Positions 39,097 through 47,803 of a DNA stretch of 64,000 nt are shown here, one piece after another. The DNA is from Salegentibacter_A chungangensis. GTDB lineage: Bacteria; Bacteroidota; Bacteroidia; Flavobacteriales; Flavobacteriaceae. The notes beneath the pieces are model-generated. The model worked only from the letters and a program-made list of their open reading frames with translations. It did no database searches and was not told where the DNA came from. A program made the position numbers and the translations under genes. The stretch is taken from contig NZ_JBHTLI010000001.1 of the NCBI RefSeq assembly GCF_042678405.1, positions 930,001-994,000 on the forward strand, read 5' to 3'. Numbering within the stretch: the first letter of the stretch is position 1; every line of letters starts with the position of its first letter.

Positions 39097-39711
39097 ATGA
39101 GAAAAATACTTTTTGGAGCTGTTATCGTATTGCTGGTTGTTTTTGCGATCCGGTATTTTGAGAACAGATGGTCGCAGCAGGAACAGCTGGAAGCGAATAC
39201 AGAACTTATTCAGGAGCAAATTAAAAATGTAGGAAAATTAATTGTCACTGAAGGTACTTTCTCACAGGTCTATTCCTATAAGGATTCAAAGAAATTTTAC
39301 CTTGATGTCTTCTCAGCCAGAAAGAAGGCTCTTATTGTTGTAAATGCCAGGGTAAGCATTGCTTACGACCTGAGTGAGCTTGAAATTGATGTCGATAAAG
39401 TGAACAGGACGATAAGCATAACTCATATTCCGGAAGAAGAAATAAGTATTAATCCTGATATCAACTACTATGATGTTACCCAGGATTATCTTAACCAGTT
39501 TGAAGCGGAGGATTATAATAAGATCAAAACCCAGATTGAAAAGTCGATCAGGAAAAAGGTAGAAGCATCCAATTTAAAATCGAATGCTCAAAACCGGCTC
39601 ATTAGTGAGTTACAGAAGATCTATATCCTTTCGAATTCAATGGGCTGGACCCTTGAGTATAAGGGCCAGAAATTTGAAGGCCAGGAGGAACTTGAAGCTA
39701 TAAAGCTTTAA
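39097..39711 (+). CDS. DUF4230 family protein
   Basis: 204 residues. One N-terminal hydrophobic helix (about 4-20) is followed by a domain with KKFYLDVFSARKKALIVVNARVSIAYDLSELEIDVD and ITHIPEEEISINPDINYYD, typical of DUF4230. Function is unknown; the soluble part should face the periplasm. Its stop overlaps the convergent hydroxylase gene by four bases. Confidence 0.85.
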   Translation: MRKILFGAVIVLLVVFAIRYFENRWSQQEQLEANTELIQEQIKNVGKLIVTEGTFSQVYSYKDSKKFYLDVFSARKKALIVVNARVSIAYDLSELEIDVDKVNRTISITHIPEEEISINPDINYYDVTQDYLNQFEAEDYNKIKTQIEKSIRKKVEASNLKSNAQNRLISELQKIYILSNSMGWTLEYKGQKFEGQEELEAIKL

Positions 39712-41465
39712 TCTGTTACCAGGTTGGCTTTGGCCATTTCTATCCCATCTTCTATAAGGTGTTTAACTTCCGGCCTTTGTTTTTTGATGTTTTCCAGATG
39801 TGCCAGGGCCTTCTCGGCAAGCCCGGGATTCTTTTCGCAAGCCAGCTCATAGATCTCAACACTTAACAACCAATCTCTTGGATGACTTTTTTCTGCGATC
39901 TCTAAAGCAGCTTCCAGAGAGAACTTCGCATTCTCTCCTTCTCTGATGTTTCTTACTGATTTGTAAAGCGACTCAAGTTCTTCTCTTTCCGGAGTTTTCT
40001 TGCTTTTAATAGTGGTGCTTGAAGGTTTATGAGTGATCAGGTCAAAAGATTCTGCATCGGCAGGACCGGCAAAAGCTGAGATTATTTCTTTACCTACAGC
40101 CATATCGTATTTGCCCCATTCCGGTTTAAAGAGCACTTCATCTTCATAAGTCACGGTACAGTTCTTAAAGCTGATAAGGATAATCTTTCCCTGGAGGTTT
40201 CTGGTTCCGGTAATGATCTCTCCTTCTACTATTAGCCCGCCTTCAAATTCAAGTTTCACTTTTTCACCTTCATAGATATCATATGCCCTGAGATCTCGCG
40301 GACTCATATCTTCTATAGCCAGGTTGATTCCTTTAAGCTTTCCTACGGGAGAACCAAAGCCTTCGGGATGGTTATGGGTGCCGTGCCCTACCAGCTCCTT
40401 TTCCCGGTGAGCCAAAGCAGTCTTGCCTTTCGTCTGAATGTAAACCGGTGCTCCGTTGTATTCTATCACTCTTGAAAGACTTCCGGAAACCTGAAGGCCG
40501 GTGCTGAACTCAATGGTTCCGATATTCTTCGAGTCGATAAGCTTTTTGATCCCTGAAAGTCCGCCTCTCCTCAAGGCCATAGTGTTGGCAAATTCTTCCA
40601 GGACCGAACTTAAATGGGCGAAATCTGGAGTTACATACAGCTGTGGCTGAGGTTTGGTGATGTCGAATTCCTGTTTTGCAGCTTCAATGGTATAGGGGAT
40701 CTTCTTCACCTTATCTGTCATACACCATTTGCTTTCTCCAATTGAAGACAGCAGCCCGGCGCCATAAATTTTTGGGTGTTCCAAAGTGCCTATAAGACCA
40801 TATTCCACGGTCCACCAGTGCAGGTTCCTTATTTGGGCCATTTCGCTAGGTTTCCCCATATTGTTTTGCAGGTAATCTACCTGCTTCTCTGCAGCCTCAA
40901 TTTCTTCTTGTGGTGTGTCTTCAGCTTCCTTGATAATGGACAGGTGCCTGATGGCTTCATACATCTCATAATCTTTGGCGCTGGAGATGGCTTTACAGCC
41001 AATCTCTCCAAAACGTCTCAGGTATTCTGCATATTCAGGATTGGCAATAATTGGAGCGTGGCCGGCCCCCTCGTGAATAATGTCGGGAGCGGGTGTGTAC
41101 TCCATATGTTCTATCTGCCTGATATCACTGGCGATCACCAGCACATTATAGGCCTGGAACTCCATAAAAGCAGCAGGCGGGATAAATCCGTCTACGGCGA
41201 CGGCCGCCCAGCCAATTTCCTTGAGGATGCGATTCATTCCGTACATATTCGGGATACTGTCTATAGAGATTCCTGTTTGGCGAAGGCCTTCCAGGTAGGA
41301 ATTATGAGCTACTTTACTCAGATATTCTACATTTTTGCGCATAACATAGCGCCAAACCGCCTGATTTATGGGAGTGTAATCATCATAATTCTGCGGCTTT
41401 ATATATTGTTGAAGATGCGCCGGAAGACGCTCTAATATTTCGTTTGACTCAACTTGGTCCAGCAT
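39708..41465 (-). CDS. Biopterin-dependent aromatic amino acid hydroxylase, long form
   Basis: 585 residues, about twice the length of ordinary bacterial phenylalanine hydroxylases. The iron site is visible: His131 and His136 in HEGAGH and the likely Glu221 in WWTVEYGLIG, matching HELLGH and WFTVEFGL of phenylalanine hydroxylase. The catalytic domain covers about residues 30-330; a C-terminal part of some 250 residues, with a beta-rich region around residues 350-470, has no function I can name. It probably makes Tyr from Phe using a pterin cofactor. Long forms seem usual in flavobacteria. Confidence 0.88.
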   Translation of the reverse strand: MLDQVESNEILERLPAHLQQYIKPQNYDDYTPINQAVWRYVMRKNVEYLSKVAHNSYLEGLRQTGISIDSIPNMYGMNRILKEIGWAAVAVDGFIPPAAFMEFQAYNVLVIASDIRQIEHMEYTPAPDIIHEGAGHAPIIANPEYAEYLRRFGEIGCKAISSAKDYEMYEAIRHLSIIKEAEDTPQEEIEAAEKQVDYLQNNMGKPSEMAQIRNLHWWTVEYGLIGTLEHPKIYGAGLLSSIGESKWCMTDKVKKIPYTIEAAKQEFDITKPQPQLYVTPDFAHLSSVLEEFANTMALRRGGLSGIKKLIDSKNIGTIEFSTGLQVSGSLSRVIEYNGAPVYIQTKGKTALAHREKELVGHGTHNHPEGFGSPVGKLKGINLAIEDMSPRDLRAYDIYEGEKVKLEFEGGLIVEGEIITGTRNLQGKIILISFKNCTVTYEDEVLFKPEWGKYDMAVGKEIISAFAGPADAESFDLITHKPSSTTIKSKKTPEREELESLYKSVRNIREGENAKFSLEAALEIAEKSHPRDWLLSVEIYELACEKNPGLAEKALAHLENIKKQRPEVKHLIEDGIEMAKANLVTD

Positions 41466-41546
41466 AATTTATATTAGATAAAATTCAATTTAAAGATACA
41501 TAATTATGTGCAAATTCCGAAAATGATAACAGAAATAGGAATAAAA

Positions 41547-41577
41547 TAAAAATGCTCCCGATTCGGGAGCATTTTCT
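41547..41577. terminator. Bidirectional terminator hairpin
   Basis: AATGCTCCCG (41551-41560) pairs perfectly with CGGGAGCATT (41564-41573). The minus strand reads into TTTTTATTTTATT just after the DUF4136 stop, so it mainly serves that gene. Confidence 0.92.
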
Positions 41578-41583
41578 TGAATT

Positions 41584-42123
41584 TTACTTTTCCATAGTTG
41601 GAGGATATTTCTCCATTATCTTCTGAACGATCTCATTGATGCGTTCCTGCTTTTTATTCACTTCTTCAGCAAGGGCGGCAGTGCCCATTCCCTGCCAAAC
41701 AAGTTCCTTTTCTCCCGCATCAATCAGGTCTATATAAAGGGTTCCTTCACTGGTTCGGGTAACGGTGTTGTAACCTGAGCCCCAGTACCAGGGATGCCAT
41801 CCCCAGCCATAACCCCAGCCATAATTGTTCTGGTAGATATTAATATTCTCATTGGTCTTAGTGAAAATGCTTACAAGTAGATCTGGGTTTTCAGATTTAG
41901 CAAAGCCTTTAGCCTGCATTTCACTTTCAATAGCCCTAAGGATTCGCTTTTTATCGAGATCCGAAATTTCAGCTTTGTCTATGCCCGGCTTGAAAAAGGC
42001 AAAGGTTTGATACTCATTAAAATTAGCTTCACGATCATAATCTGACGCAACTCTTACACTGCTGCAAGAGGTAAGGACTCCTACAAACAGAAGCAAAACA
42101 GATGTAATTTTCAGAATTTTCAT
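41584..42123 (-). CDS. DUF4136 family lipoprotein
   Basis: 179 residues. A lipoprotein signal with VLTSC (Cys20) is followed by a DUF4136 domain: SDYDREANFNEYQTFAFF at the start and GTLYIDLIDAGEKELVWQGMG near the end. A Trp/Gly/Tyr-rich insert (GWGYGWGWHPWYWGSGY) lies in the middle, common in Bacteroidota members. Function is unknown; location is periplasmic membrane face. It is 22 bases downstream of hutU on the same strand. Confidence 0.87.
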   Translation of the reverse strand: MKILKITSVLLLFVGVLTSCSSVRVASDYDREANFNEYQTFAFFKPGIDKAEISDLDKKRILRAIESEMQAKGFAKSENPDLLVSIFTKTNENINIYQNNYGWGYGWGWHPWYWGSGYNTVTRTSEGTLYIDLIDAGEKELVWQGMGTAALAEEVNKKQERINEIVQKIMEKYPPTMEK

Positions 42124-42145
42124 AAGAACTTAAGTTTTAGTGTTA

Positions 42146-44128
42146 TTACTTAAGAAGAGTTTCATCTACCATATTAGGGAGGGTAAGTTTTAGCTTAGGC
42201 TCCATTTGCATTGCTCTTTTGGCTGTAAACACGGCTTCCTTATTTCTAGCCCAGCTTCTGCGGGCAATTCCGTTGTTAACATCCCAAAAAAGCATAGATT
42301 TTAAGCGCTCTTCTGATGCTGAAGTACCTTCAAGAATCATACCAAAACCTCCGTTAATAACTTCTCCCCAGCCTACACCACCACCATTATGGATGCTTAC
42401 CCAGGTAGCGCCTCTAAAACTATCACCAATCACGTTATGTATAGCCATATCAGCTGTAAAGCTTGAGCCATCATAAATATTTGAGGTTTCCCGGTAGGGA
42501 GAATCTGTACCTGAAACATCATGATGATCTCTTCCTAACACAACCGGGCCAATCTCTCCATTTCCAATGGCATCGTTAAATGCCTTGGCGATCTCCATAC
42601 GGCCAACGGCGTCGGCATAAAGGATCCTTGCTTTGGAACCTACTACCAGTTTATTCTCCTGAGCTCCTTTTATCCATTTGATATTATCGGCCATTTGCTG
42701 CTGAATCTCTTCAGGAGCTTCTTTTCTTAATTTTTCAAGTACCCGGGTTGCGATCTCATCGGTTTTGGCCAGGTCTTCATCTTTCCCTGAAGCACAAACC
42801 CATCTAAAAGGTCCGAATCCATAATCGAAACACATAGGCCCCATAATGTCCTGTACATAACTTGGATAGCGGAAATGTATACCGTCTTCCGCCATTATCT
42901 CGGCTCCGGCTCTTGATGCTTCTAAAAGAAATGCATTCCCATAATCGAAGAAATAAGTGCCTTTAGCCGTATGTTTGTTTATTGCTGAAGTTTGTCTTCT
43001 CAGACTTTCCTGAACTTTCTGTTTGAAAAGTTCCGGTTCTTCGGCCATCATTTTATTCGATTCTTCAAAGCTAAGTCCAACCGGGTAATAACCTCCGGCC
43101 CACGGATTATGCAAAGAAGTCTGGTCGCTTCCCAGGTCTATATGGATGTCCTTTTCATCAAAGTACTCCCATACGTCAACGATATTTCCCTGGTAAGCTA
43201 TGGAGAGCACTTCCTTTTGTTCTTTGGCCTCTTTAACCCTGCTGGCCAGTTTTTCAAGGTCGTCTATCACCTCATCCACCCATCCCTGGGAGTGACGTGT
43301 TTCAGTGGCTTTTGGGTTCACTTCGGCGCATACGGTAATACAGCCGGCAATATTACCTGCCTTTGGCTGAGCTCCGCTCATACCCCCAAGTCCTGAGGTA
43401 ACGAACAGCTTTCCGCCAAGTCCTTCCTCAGAGATCTTTCTGCCGGCATTCAGAACGGTGATAGTTGTCCCGTGTACGATTCCCTGCGGGCCAATATACA
43501 TGTAGCTTCCGGCGGTCATCTGCCCGTACTGGGTGACTCCAAGTGCGTTGTATTTCTCCCAGTCATCCGGTTTGGAATAGTTGGGGATCATCATCCCGTT
43601 GGTCACGACCACCCTGGGAGCGTTTTTATGTGATGGGAACAAGCCCATAGGATGTCCCGAATACATCACTAAAGTCTGATCTTCTTCCATTTCGGCGAGG
43701 TATTTCATCGTAAGCCTGTATTGTGCCCAGTTCTGAAATACAGCTCCATTACCACCATAGGTGATCAGCTCATCGGGATGCTGAGCTACGGCGTGGTCCA
43801 GGTTGTTCTGGATCATTAGCATAATACCCTTGGCCTGGGTGCTTTTTCCCGGGTACTCTTCAATAGGGCGGGCTTTCATCTCGTAGTCAGGCTTCAGTCT
43901 GTACATATAGATACGCCCGTATTTTTCAAGTTCTTCCCTGAATTCCGGAATCAGGGTTTCGTGATGCTGCTTGTCAAAGTATCTCAAGGCGTTTTTAAGA
44001 GCCAGTTGTTTTTCATCCTGGGTAAGAATATCCTTTCTCTTTGGGGCGTGGTTAACAGATTCGTCATAATCCTTTTTTGAAGGTAATTTCGAAGGAATCC
44101 CTTCCAGTAATTGTTCTTTAAATGTCAT
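42146..44128 (-). CDS. hutU: Urocanate hydratase
   Basis: 660 residues from the ATG at 44128. The frame is open further upstream to a GTG at 44194, but that region overlaps the DUF5522 gene and adds no family sequence. Typical segments are SGHPMGLFPSHKNAPRVVVTNGMM, the NAD-binding GLGGMSGAQPKAG and the DPFRWVCASG-like FGPFRWVCASGKDED. It converts urocanate to imidazolone propionate, the second step of histidine breakdown. At 660 residues it is the longer type (about 100 more than HutU of Bacillus). No hutH, hutI or hutG lies next to it. Confidence 0.95.
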   Translation of the reverse strand: MTFKEQLLEGIPSKLPSKKDYDESVNHAPKRKDILTQDEKQLALKNALRYFDKQHHETLIPEFREELEKYGRIYMYRLKPDYEMKARPIEEYPGKSTQAKGIMLMIQNNLDHAVAQHPDELITYGGNGAVFQNWAQYRLTMKYLAEMEEDQTLVMYSGHPMGLFPSHKNAPRVVVTNGMMIPNYSKPDDWEKYNALGVTQYGQMTAGSYMYIGPQGIVHGTTITVLNAGRKISEEGLGGKLFVTSGLGGMSGAQPKAGNIAGCITVCAEVNPKATETRHSQGWVDEVIDDLEKLASRVKEAKEQKEVLSIAYQGNIVDVWEYFDEKDIHIDLGSDQTSLHNPWAGGYYPVGLSFEESNKMMAEEPELFKQKVQESLRRQTSAINKHTAKGTYFFDYGNAFLLEASRAGAEIMAEDGIHFRYPSYVQDIMGPMCFDYGFGPFRWVCASGKDEDLAKTDEIATRVLEKLRKEAPEEIQQQMADNIKWIKGAQENKLVVGSKARILYADAVGRMEIAKAFNDAIGNGEIGPVVLGRDHHDVSGTDSPYRETSNIYDGSSFTADMAIHNVIGDSFRGATWVSIHNGGGVGWGEVINGGFGMILEGTSASEERLKSMLFWDVNNGIARRSWARNKEAVFTAKRAMQMEPKLKLTLPNMVDETLLK

Positions 44129-44132
44129 TATT

Positions 44133-44303
44133 TTATTGTTGCGTGTTAGTTTTGTTATCGTAGCCGTAAGGACAGTGGCGGCAACCGCTTTCACAGCAAT
44201 ATCCTCGTTTTAGATGATACTGTTCTGTAAAACATCTGTATCCTTCAGGCGTTATATAATAGTCTCCCTCTTCAAGGGGAACTCTTTTTCTGAAAATACT
44301 CAT
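44133..44303 (-). CDS. DUF5522 small protein
   Basis: 56 residues starting at MSIFRKRVPLEEGDYY. The signature YCCESGCRHCPYGY holds four cysteines (two adjacent, then CxxC after a gap of three), a probable metal site. The gene ends four bases before the hutU start, so both are likely on one mRNA. Function is unknown. Upstream in-frame MYFCD is possible as start but less like the family. Confidence 0.85.
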   Translation of the reverse strand: MSIFRKRVPLEEGDYYITPEGYRCFTEQYHLKRGYCCESGCRHCPYGYDNKTNTQQ

Positions 44304-44335
44304 ATCGCAAAAATACAATTTCTTATCTTGTTCAC

Positions 44336-44662
44336 ATGATACTTATCGTTAACAAATATCTTCCGGGTAACCGATTTAAGGGGATGGTTTTATGGCCTTT
44401 CCTTTTCGTGAAGAATCCGGAGTTAAAGAACGATGAGATCTTCATTAACCACGAGCGGATCCATATGCGGCAGCAACAGGAATTACTCATCCTGTTTTTT
44501 TATATCTGGTATTATCTCGAATACCTCTTTAGGCTGGCTAAAAGCGGAAACAGGATGCAGGCCTACCGGAATATTTCATTTGAACGGGAAGCTTATGACC
44601 GGGAGACCATAGACGATTATCTGAAAGAGCGCAAATTTTGGGCATTTCTTCATTACTTATAG
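44336..44662 (+). CDS. Small HExxH-containing membrane-associated protein, unknown
   Basis: 108 residues. NHERIHMRQQQEL (about residue 42-54) contains HExxH, the zinc-peptidase motif. It is followed by a hydrophobic, aromatic segment LLILFFYIWYYLEYLF that may enter the membrane, and by FEREAYDRE, where a Glu could be the third ligand. The layout recalls a truncated M56/M48-like peptidase core, but it is far shorter than those families. A related set of short proteins seems common in Bacteroidota. It is divergent from DUF5522 and followed by the PLP enzyme. Confidence 0.72.
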   Translation: MILIVNKYLPGNRFKGMVLWPFLFVKNPELKNDEIFINHERIHMRQQQELLILFFYIWYYLEYLFRLAKSGNRMQAYRNISFEREAYDRETIDDYLKERKFWAFLHYL

Positions 44663-44663
44663 G

Positions 44664-44693
44664 TTGCAGGTGTATAACTGCTTGTTAACTTTG
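44664..44693 (+). promoter_or_regulatory. Promoter of the PLP enzyme gene
   Basis: TTG at 44664-44666, 19 bases, then TAACTTTG (44686-44693), an exact -7 element. The ATG at 44698 begins four bases after it, so the mRNA is probably leaderless. The -33 element overlaps the 3' side of the previous gene's end. Confidence 0.7.
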
Positions 44694-44697
44694 CAAA

Positions 44698-45636
44698 ATG
44701 CAGAAGGTACTGGATCTTAACTCTGAAATCTATTCAAAGAACCAATTCATTACCGGGTTGGGGAATAATGTTCAGCTTTGGCTGAAAAGGGAAGATTTGC
44801 TGCATCCTGAAGTTTCCGGAAATAAATTCAGAAAGCTGAAGTATAATCTGCAACAGGCTTTGGCTCAGAATAAGAAAAAGGTCCTGACCTTTGGCGGAGC
44901 CTTTTCTAACCATATTGCTGCAACTGCCGCAGCCGCGAAACTTTCTGGCCTAGAAAGTGTCGGGGTGATAAGGGGAGAAGAATTAGGAGGAAACCTTGAA
45001 GAGACTTTAAAAACAAATGCTACCTTAAACTTTGCGGTTTCCCAGGGGATGAAGCTGCATTTTGTTTCCCGAAGCGATTACAGGAACAAAACAGCCCCCG
45101 GCTTCATTAAAAACCTGCAGTTGAAATTCGGTGAATTTTATCTAGTTCCCGAAGGCGGGACCAATTCGCTGGCTGTGAAGGGATGTGCCGAGATATTATC
45201 TGAAGAAGATAAGGCATTCCATTTTGTATGCACTTCCGTTGGTACCGGGGGTACTATTTCGGGGATTATCAATGCTTCAGAAGAGAACCAGCAAATTTTG
45301 GGTTTTCCGGCTCTAAAAGGTGATTTTCTTTCCGCAGAAATAGAGAAATACTCGGGTAAACAGAATTGGGAGCTCATTTCCGGCTTTCATTTTGGAGGCT
45401 ATGCCAGGTATAAACCGGAACTCATCGAATTCATTAATAATTTTAAGACTGCATACGGAATTCAGCTCGATCCCGTTTATACAGGGAAAATGCTTTACGG
45501 AATTTTTGAACTCGCAAGGGAATCTTATTTTCCTGAAAATTCCCGTATTTTAGCGATCCATACCGGGGGGCTTCAGGGAATCCCGGGAATGAATAGAATA
45601 CTGAAGAAAAAACAATTGCCTTTAATCCAGATATGA
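44698..45636 (+). CDS. PLP enzyme of the ACC deaminase / D-cysteine desulfhydrase family
   Basis: 312 residues, fold type II. The cofactor Lys lies in HPEVSGNKFRKLKYNL, and the phosphate-binding loop in VCTSVGTGGTISGII. FGGAFSNHIAATAAAAKLSG is the conserved substrate-site segment of this family. Typical members cleave D-cysteine or 1-aminocyclopropane-1-carboxylate; without structure the choice cannot be made. The stop overlaps the next start by four bases (ATGA), so translation is coupled with the glucosaminidase gene. Confidence 0.88.
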   Translation: MQKVLDLNSEIYSKNQFITGLGNNVQLWLKREDLLHPEVSGNKFRKLKYNLQQALAQNKKKVLTFGGAFSNHIAATAAAAKLSGLESVGVIRGEELGGNLEETLKTNATLNFAVSQGMKLHFVSRSDYRNKTAPGFIKNLQLKFGEFYLVPEGGTNSLAVKGCAEILSEEDKAFHFVCTSVGTGGTISGIINASEENQQILGFPALKGDFLSAEIEKYSGKQNWELISGFHFGGYARYKPELIEFINNFKTAYGIQLDPVYTGKMLYGIFELARESYFPENSRILAIHTGGLQGIPGMNRILKKKQLPLIQI

Positions 45637-46457
45637 AAATGAACTTAAAGCGGTATTTTATAATTATTGTACTTGCTGTATTCACCGTTTCCTGCGGAAG
45701 TAAGAAAAAGGTGGTCACCAAAAGGGACCGGTCGAAACCCGAGTCTCAGGTTGTGATGGAAGATACTTCGCGGAAGGAGATGGATTCCGGCAGGGCAAGG
45801 GAAGAAAGACCGGCTAATTTTTCAGGTTCTGTAGAGGATTACATAAGGTATTTTGCGCCAATTGCCCAGGAGGAGATGGCCTTGTATAAGATCCCGGCAA
45901 GTATTACCCTTGCACAGGGTATCCTGGAGTCAGGTGCCGGAAAGGGAGAGCTTTCCAGAAGGGCCAATAACCACTTCGGAATTAAATGTCATGACTGGAA
46001 CGGCCCCCGGGTGTATCACGATGATGATGCCCGCGGCGAATGCTTCAGGAAATATAAGGACCCAAAGTACTCTTTCAGGGATCACTCACTGTTTTTAAGT
46101 GAACGCAGGAGGTATGCTTTCCTGTTCGATCTCGACAAAGACGATTATAAAGGCTGGGCCAAAGGCTTAAGAAAGGCAGGTTATGCAACAGACAGGAGGT
46201 ATCCTGATAAACTGATAGGGCTTATAGAGCGCTATGAATTATACCGCTACGATACCAATGTTTCAGACAGACCTTCATCAGGTTATACCTATAGCTCAAA
46301 AAAGGATGCCGATACCCACGTGGTGCAAAAAGGGGATACACTTTATTCTATTGCAAAACGATACAATACCAGTGTGGAACAAATAAAGGAACACAACGAT
46401 CTGAGCTCGAATACCATCGAGATTGGTCAGTTATTATATATAATTTCAGAATATTAA
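45633..46457 (+). CDS. Glucosaminidase-LysM cell wall hydrolase, lipoprotein
   Basis: 274 residues. A lipoprotein-like signal (IIVLAVFTVSCGS, Cys about 21) precedes a glucosaminidase domain (about 70-205) with ITLAQGILESGAGKGELSRRANNHFGIKC, where the Glu of LESG is the probable catalytic acid. A LysM domain closes the protein (about 228-273: HVVQKGDTLYSIAKRYNTSVEQIKEHN). It should cut the glycan chain of peptidoglycan in the periplasm. The start overlaps the PLP enzyme gene, and hemL follows after 5 bases. Confidence 0.93.
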   Translation: MKMNLKRYFIIIVLAVFTVSCGSKKKVVTKRDRSKPESQVVMEDTSRKEMDSGRAREERPANFSGSVEDYIRYFAPIAQEEMALYKIPASITLAQGILESGAGKGELSRRANNHFGIKCHDWNGPRVYHDDDARGECFRKYKDPKYSFRDHSLFLSERRRYAFLFDLDKDDYKGWAKGLRKAGYATDRRYPDKLIGLIERYELYRYDTNVSDRPSSGYTYSSKKDADTHVVQKGDTLYSIAKRYNTSVEQIKEHNDLSSNTIEIGQLLYIISEY

Positions 46458-46462
46458 GATTT

Positions 46463-47752
46463 ATGATTTATAAAAGAAGTAGTGAATTGTTCGCTTCAGC
46501 CAGGAAAGTGATTCCGGGAGGGGTAAATTCACCTGTACGTGCATTCAAGGCCGTGAGTGGCGATCCCGTTTTTATTAAGAAGGCTGAAGGAGCTTACATT
46601 TATGATGAAGACGGAAATAAACTGATAGATTATATCAACTCCTGGGGGCCGCTTATTCTTGGGCACGCTCACAAACCTGTTGTAGATGCCGTAATCGAAA
46701 GGGCTAAAGATGGAACATCTTTCGGCACGCCTACCGAACTGGAGACAAAGATCGCCGAACTGGCGGTGAAGATGGTGCCTAATATCGATAAGATAAGAAT
46801 GGTGAATTCCGGGACCGAGGCCACTATGAGTGCCGTGAGATTGGCAAGAGGCTATACCGGGAAGGAAAAGATTATCAAATTTTCGGGCTGTTATCACGGC
46901 CACAGCGACTCTTTCCTGATCCAGGCGGGAAGTGGGGCAATGACCTTTGGCTCACCAAACAGCCCCGGGGTGACCCAGGGAACGGCAAAAGATACCCTGC
47001 TTGCAAAATTCAACGACCTGGATAATGTGAAGCAAGTGATTGAGGCTAATAAGGGAGAGATCGCCTGTATGATCATTGAACCTGTGCCGGGAAATATGGG
47101 GTGTATCCCTCCAAAGAACGGATTCCTGAACGGACTTCGCGAGCTTTGTAATTCTCACGATATCCTGTTGGTGTTCGATGAGGTGATGTCCGGTTTCAGA
47201 CTTGCCCAGGGCGGAGTGCAGGAAAGAATGGGGGTGAAGGCCGATATCGTTTGCTTCGGAAAAGTGATAGGAGGCGGACTTCCGGTTGGAGCCTTTGCTG
47301 CCCGGGATGAGATTATGGATTACCTGGCTCCTGTGGGCCCTGTTTACCAGGCCGGGACCCTAAGCGGGAATCCGTTGGCGATGGCTGCAGGACTGGCGAT
47401 GCTGACTGAGCTTTATGAGAATCCCGGGATCTTTGAAAGCATAGATAAAAAGACAAAATATCTGCACGAAGGGATGGAAAAGGTGCTGAAAGAAAATAAT
47501 GTACCGCATACCATTAACCGCGTGGGGTCTATGATCTCTGTTCACTTTGGGGATGAACCGGTGGTGGATTTTGAATCTTCGGCTACATCGGCTTCTTCTG
47601 GTAAATTCAATAAGTTCTTCCACGGAATGCTGGAAAACGGTATCTACATTGCGCCAAGCGCTTTTGAAACCTGGTTCATTAGTGAAGCCCTTTCTTATGA
47701 AGATCTTGATAAGACGATTGAAGTAGTAGGAAAAGTTTCTAAAGACCTTTAA
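46463..47752 (+). CDS. hemL: Glutamate-1-semialdehyde 2,1-aminomutase
   Basis: 429 residues, standard length. The PLP Lys lies in CFGKVIGGGLPVGAF (about residue 267). Other family segments are IPGGVNSPVRAFKAV at the N-terminus and NSGTEATMSAVRLARGYTGKEKI. It makes 5-aminolevulinate for heme via the C5 pathway. It ends a three-gene unit with the PLP enzyme and glucosaminidase genes, followed by a bidirectional terminator. Confidence 0.97.
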   Translation: MIYKRSSELFASARKVIPGGVNSPVRAFKAVSGDPVFIKKAEGAYIYDEDGNKLIDYINSWGPLILGHAHKPVVDAVIERAKDGTSFGTPTELETKIAELAVKMVPNIDKIRMVNSGTEATMSAVRLARGYTGKEKIIKFSGCYHGHSDSFLIQAGSGAMTFGSPNSPGVTQGTAKDTLLAKFNDLDNVKQVIEANKGEIACMIIEPVPGNMGCIPPKNGFLNGLRELCNSHDILLVFDEVMSGFRLAQGGVQERMGVKADIVCFGKVIGGGLPVGAFAARDEIMDYLAPVGPVYQAGTLSGNPLAMAAGLAMLTELYENPGIFESIDKKTKYLHEGMEKVLKENNVPHTINRVGSMISVHFGDEPVVDFESSATSASSGKFNKFFHGMLENGIYIAPSAFETWFISEALSYEDLDKTIEVVGKVSKDL

Positions 47753-47773
47753 GGTCAGTTCAAATACTTACCA

Positions 47774-47803
47774 AAAAAAGCCCTGCAAATGCGGGGCTTT
47801 TTT
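47774..47803. terminator. Bidirectional terminator between hemL and the GH3 gene
   Basis: AAAAGCCCTGC and GCGGGGCTTTT pair with one wobble around an AAAT loop; A and T runs flank the two sides. Confidence 0.92.

Noticed and set aside
44129..44194. N-terminal extension of hutU from a GTG
   Set aside because: It overlaps the DUF5522 gene and adds sequence unlike HutU; MTFKEQLLEG is the natural start.
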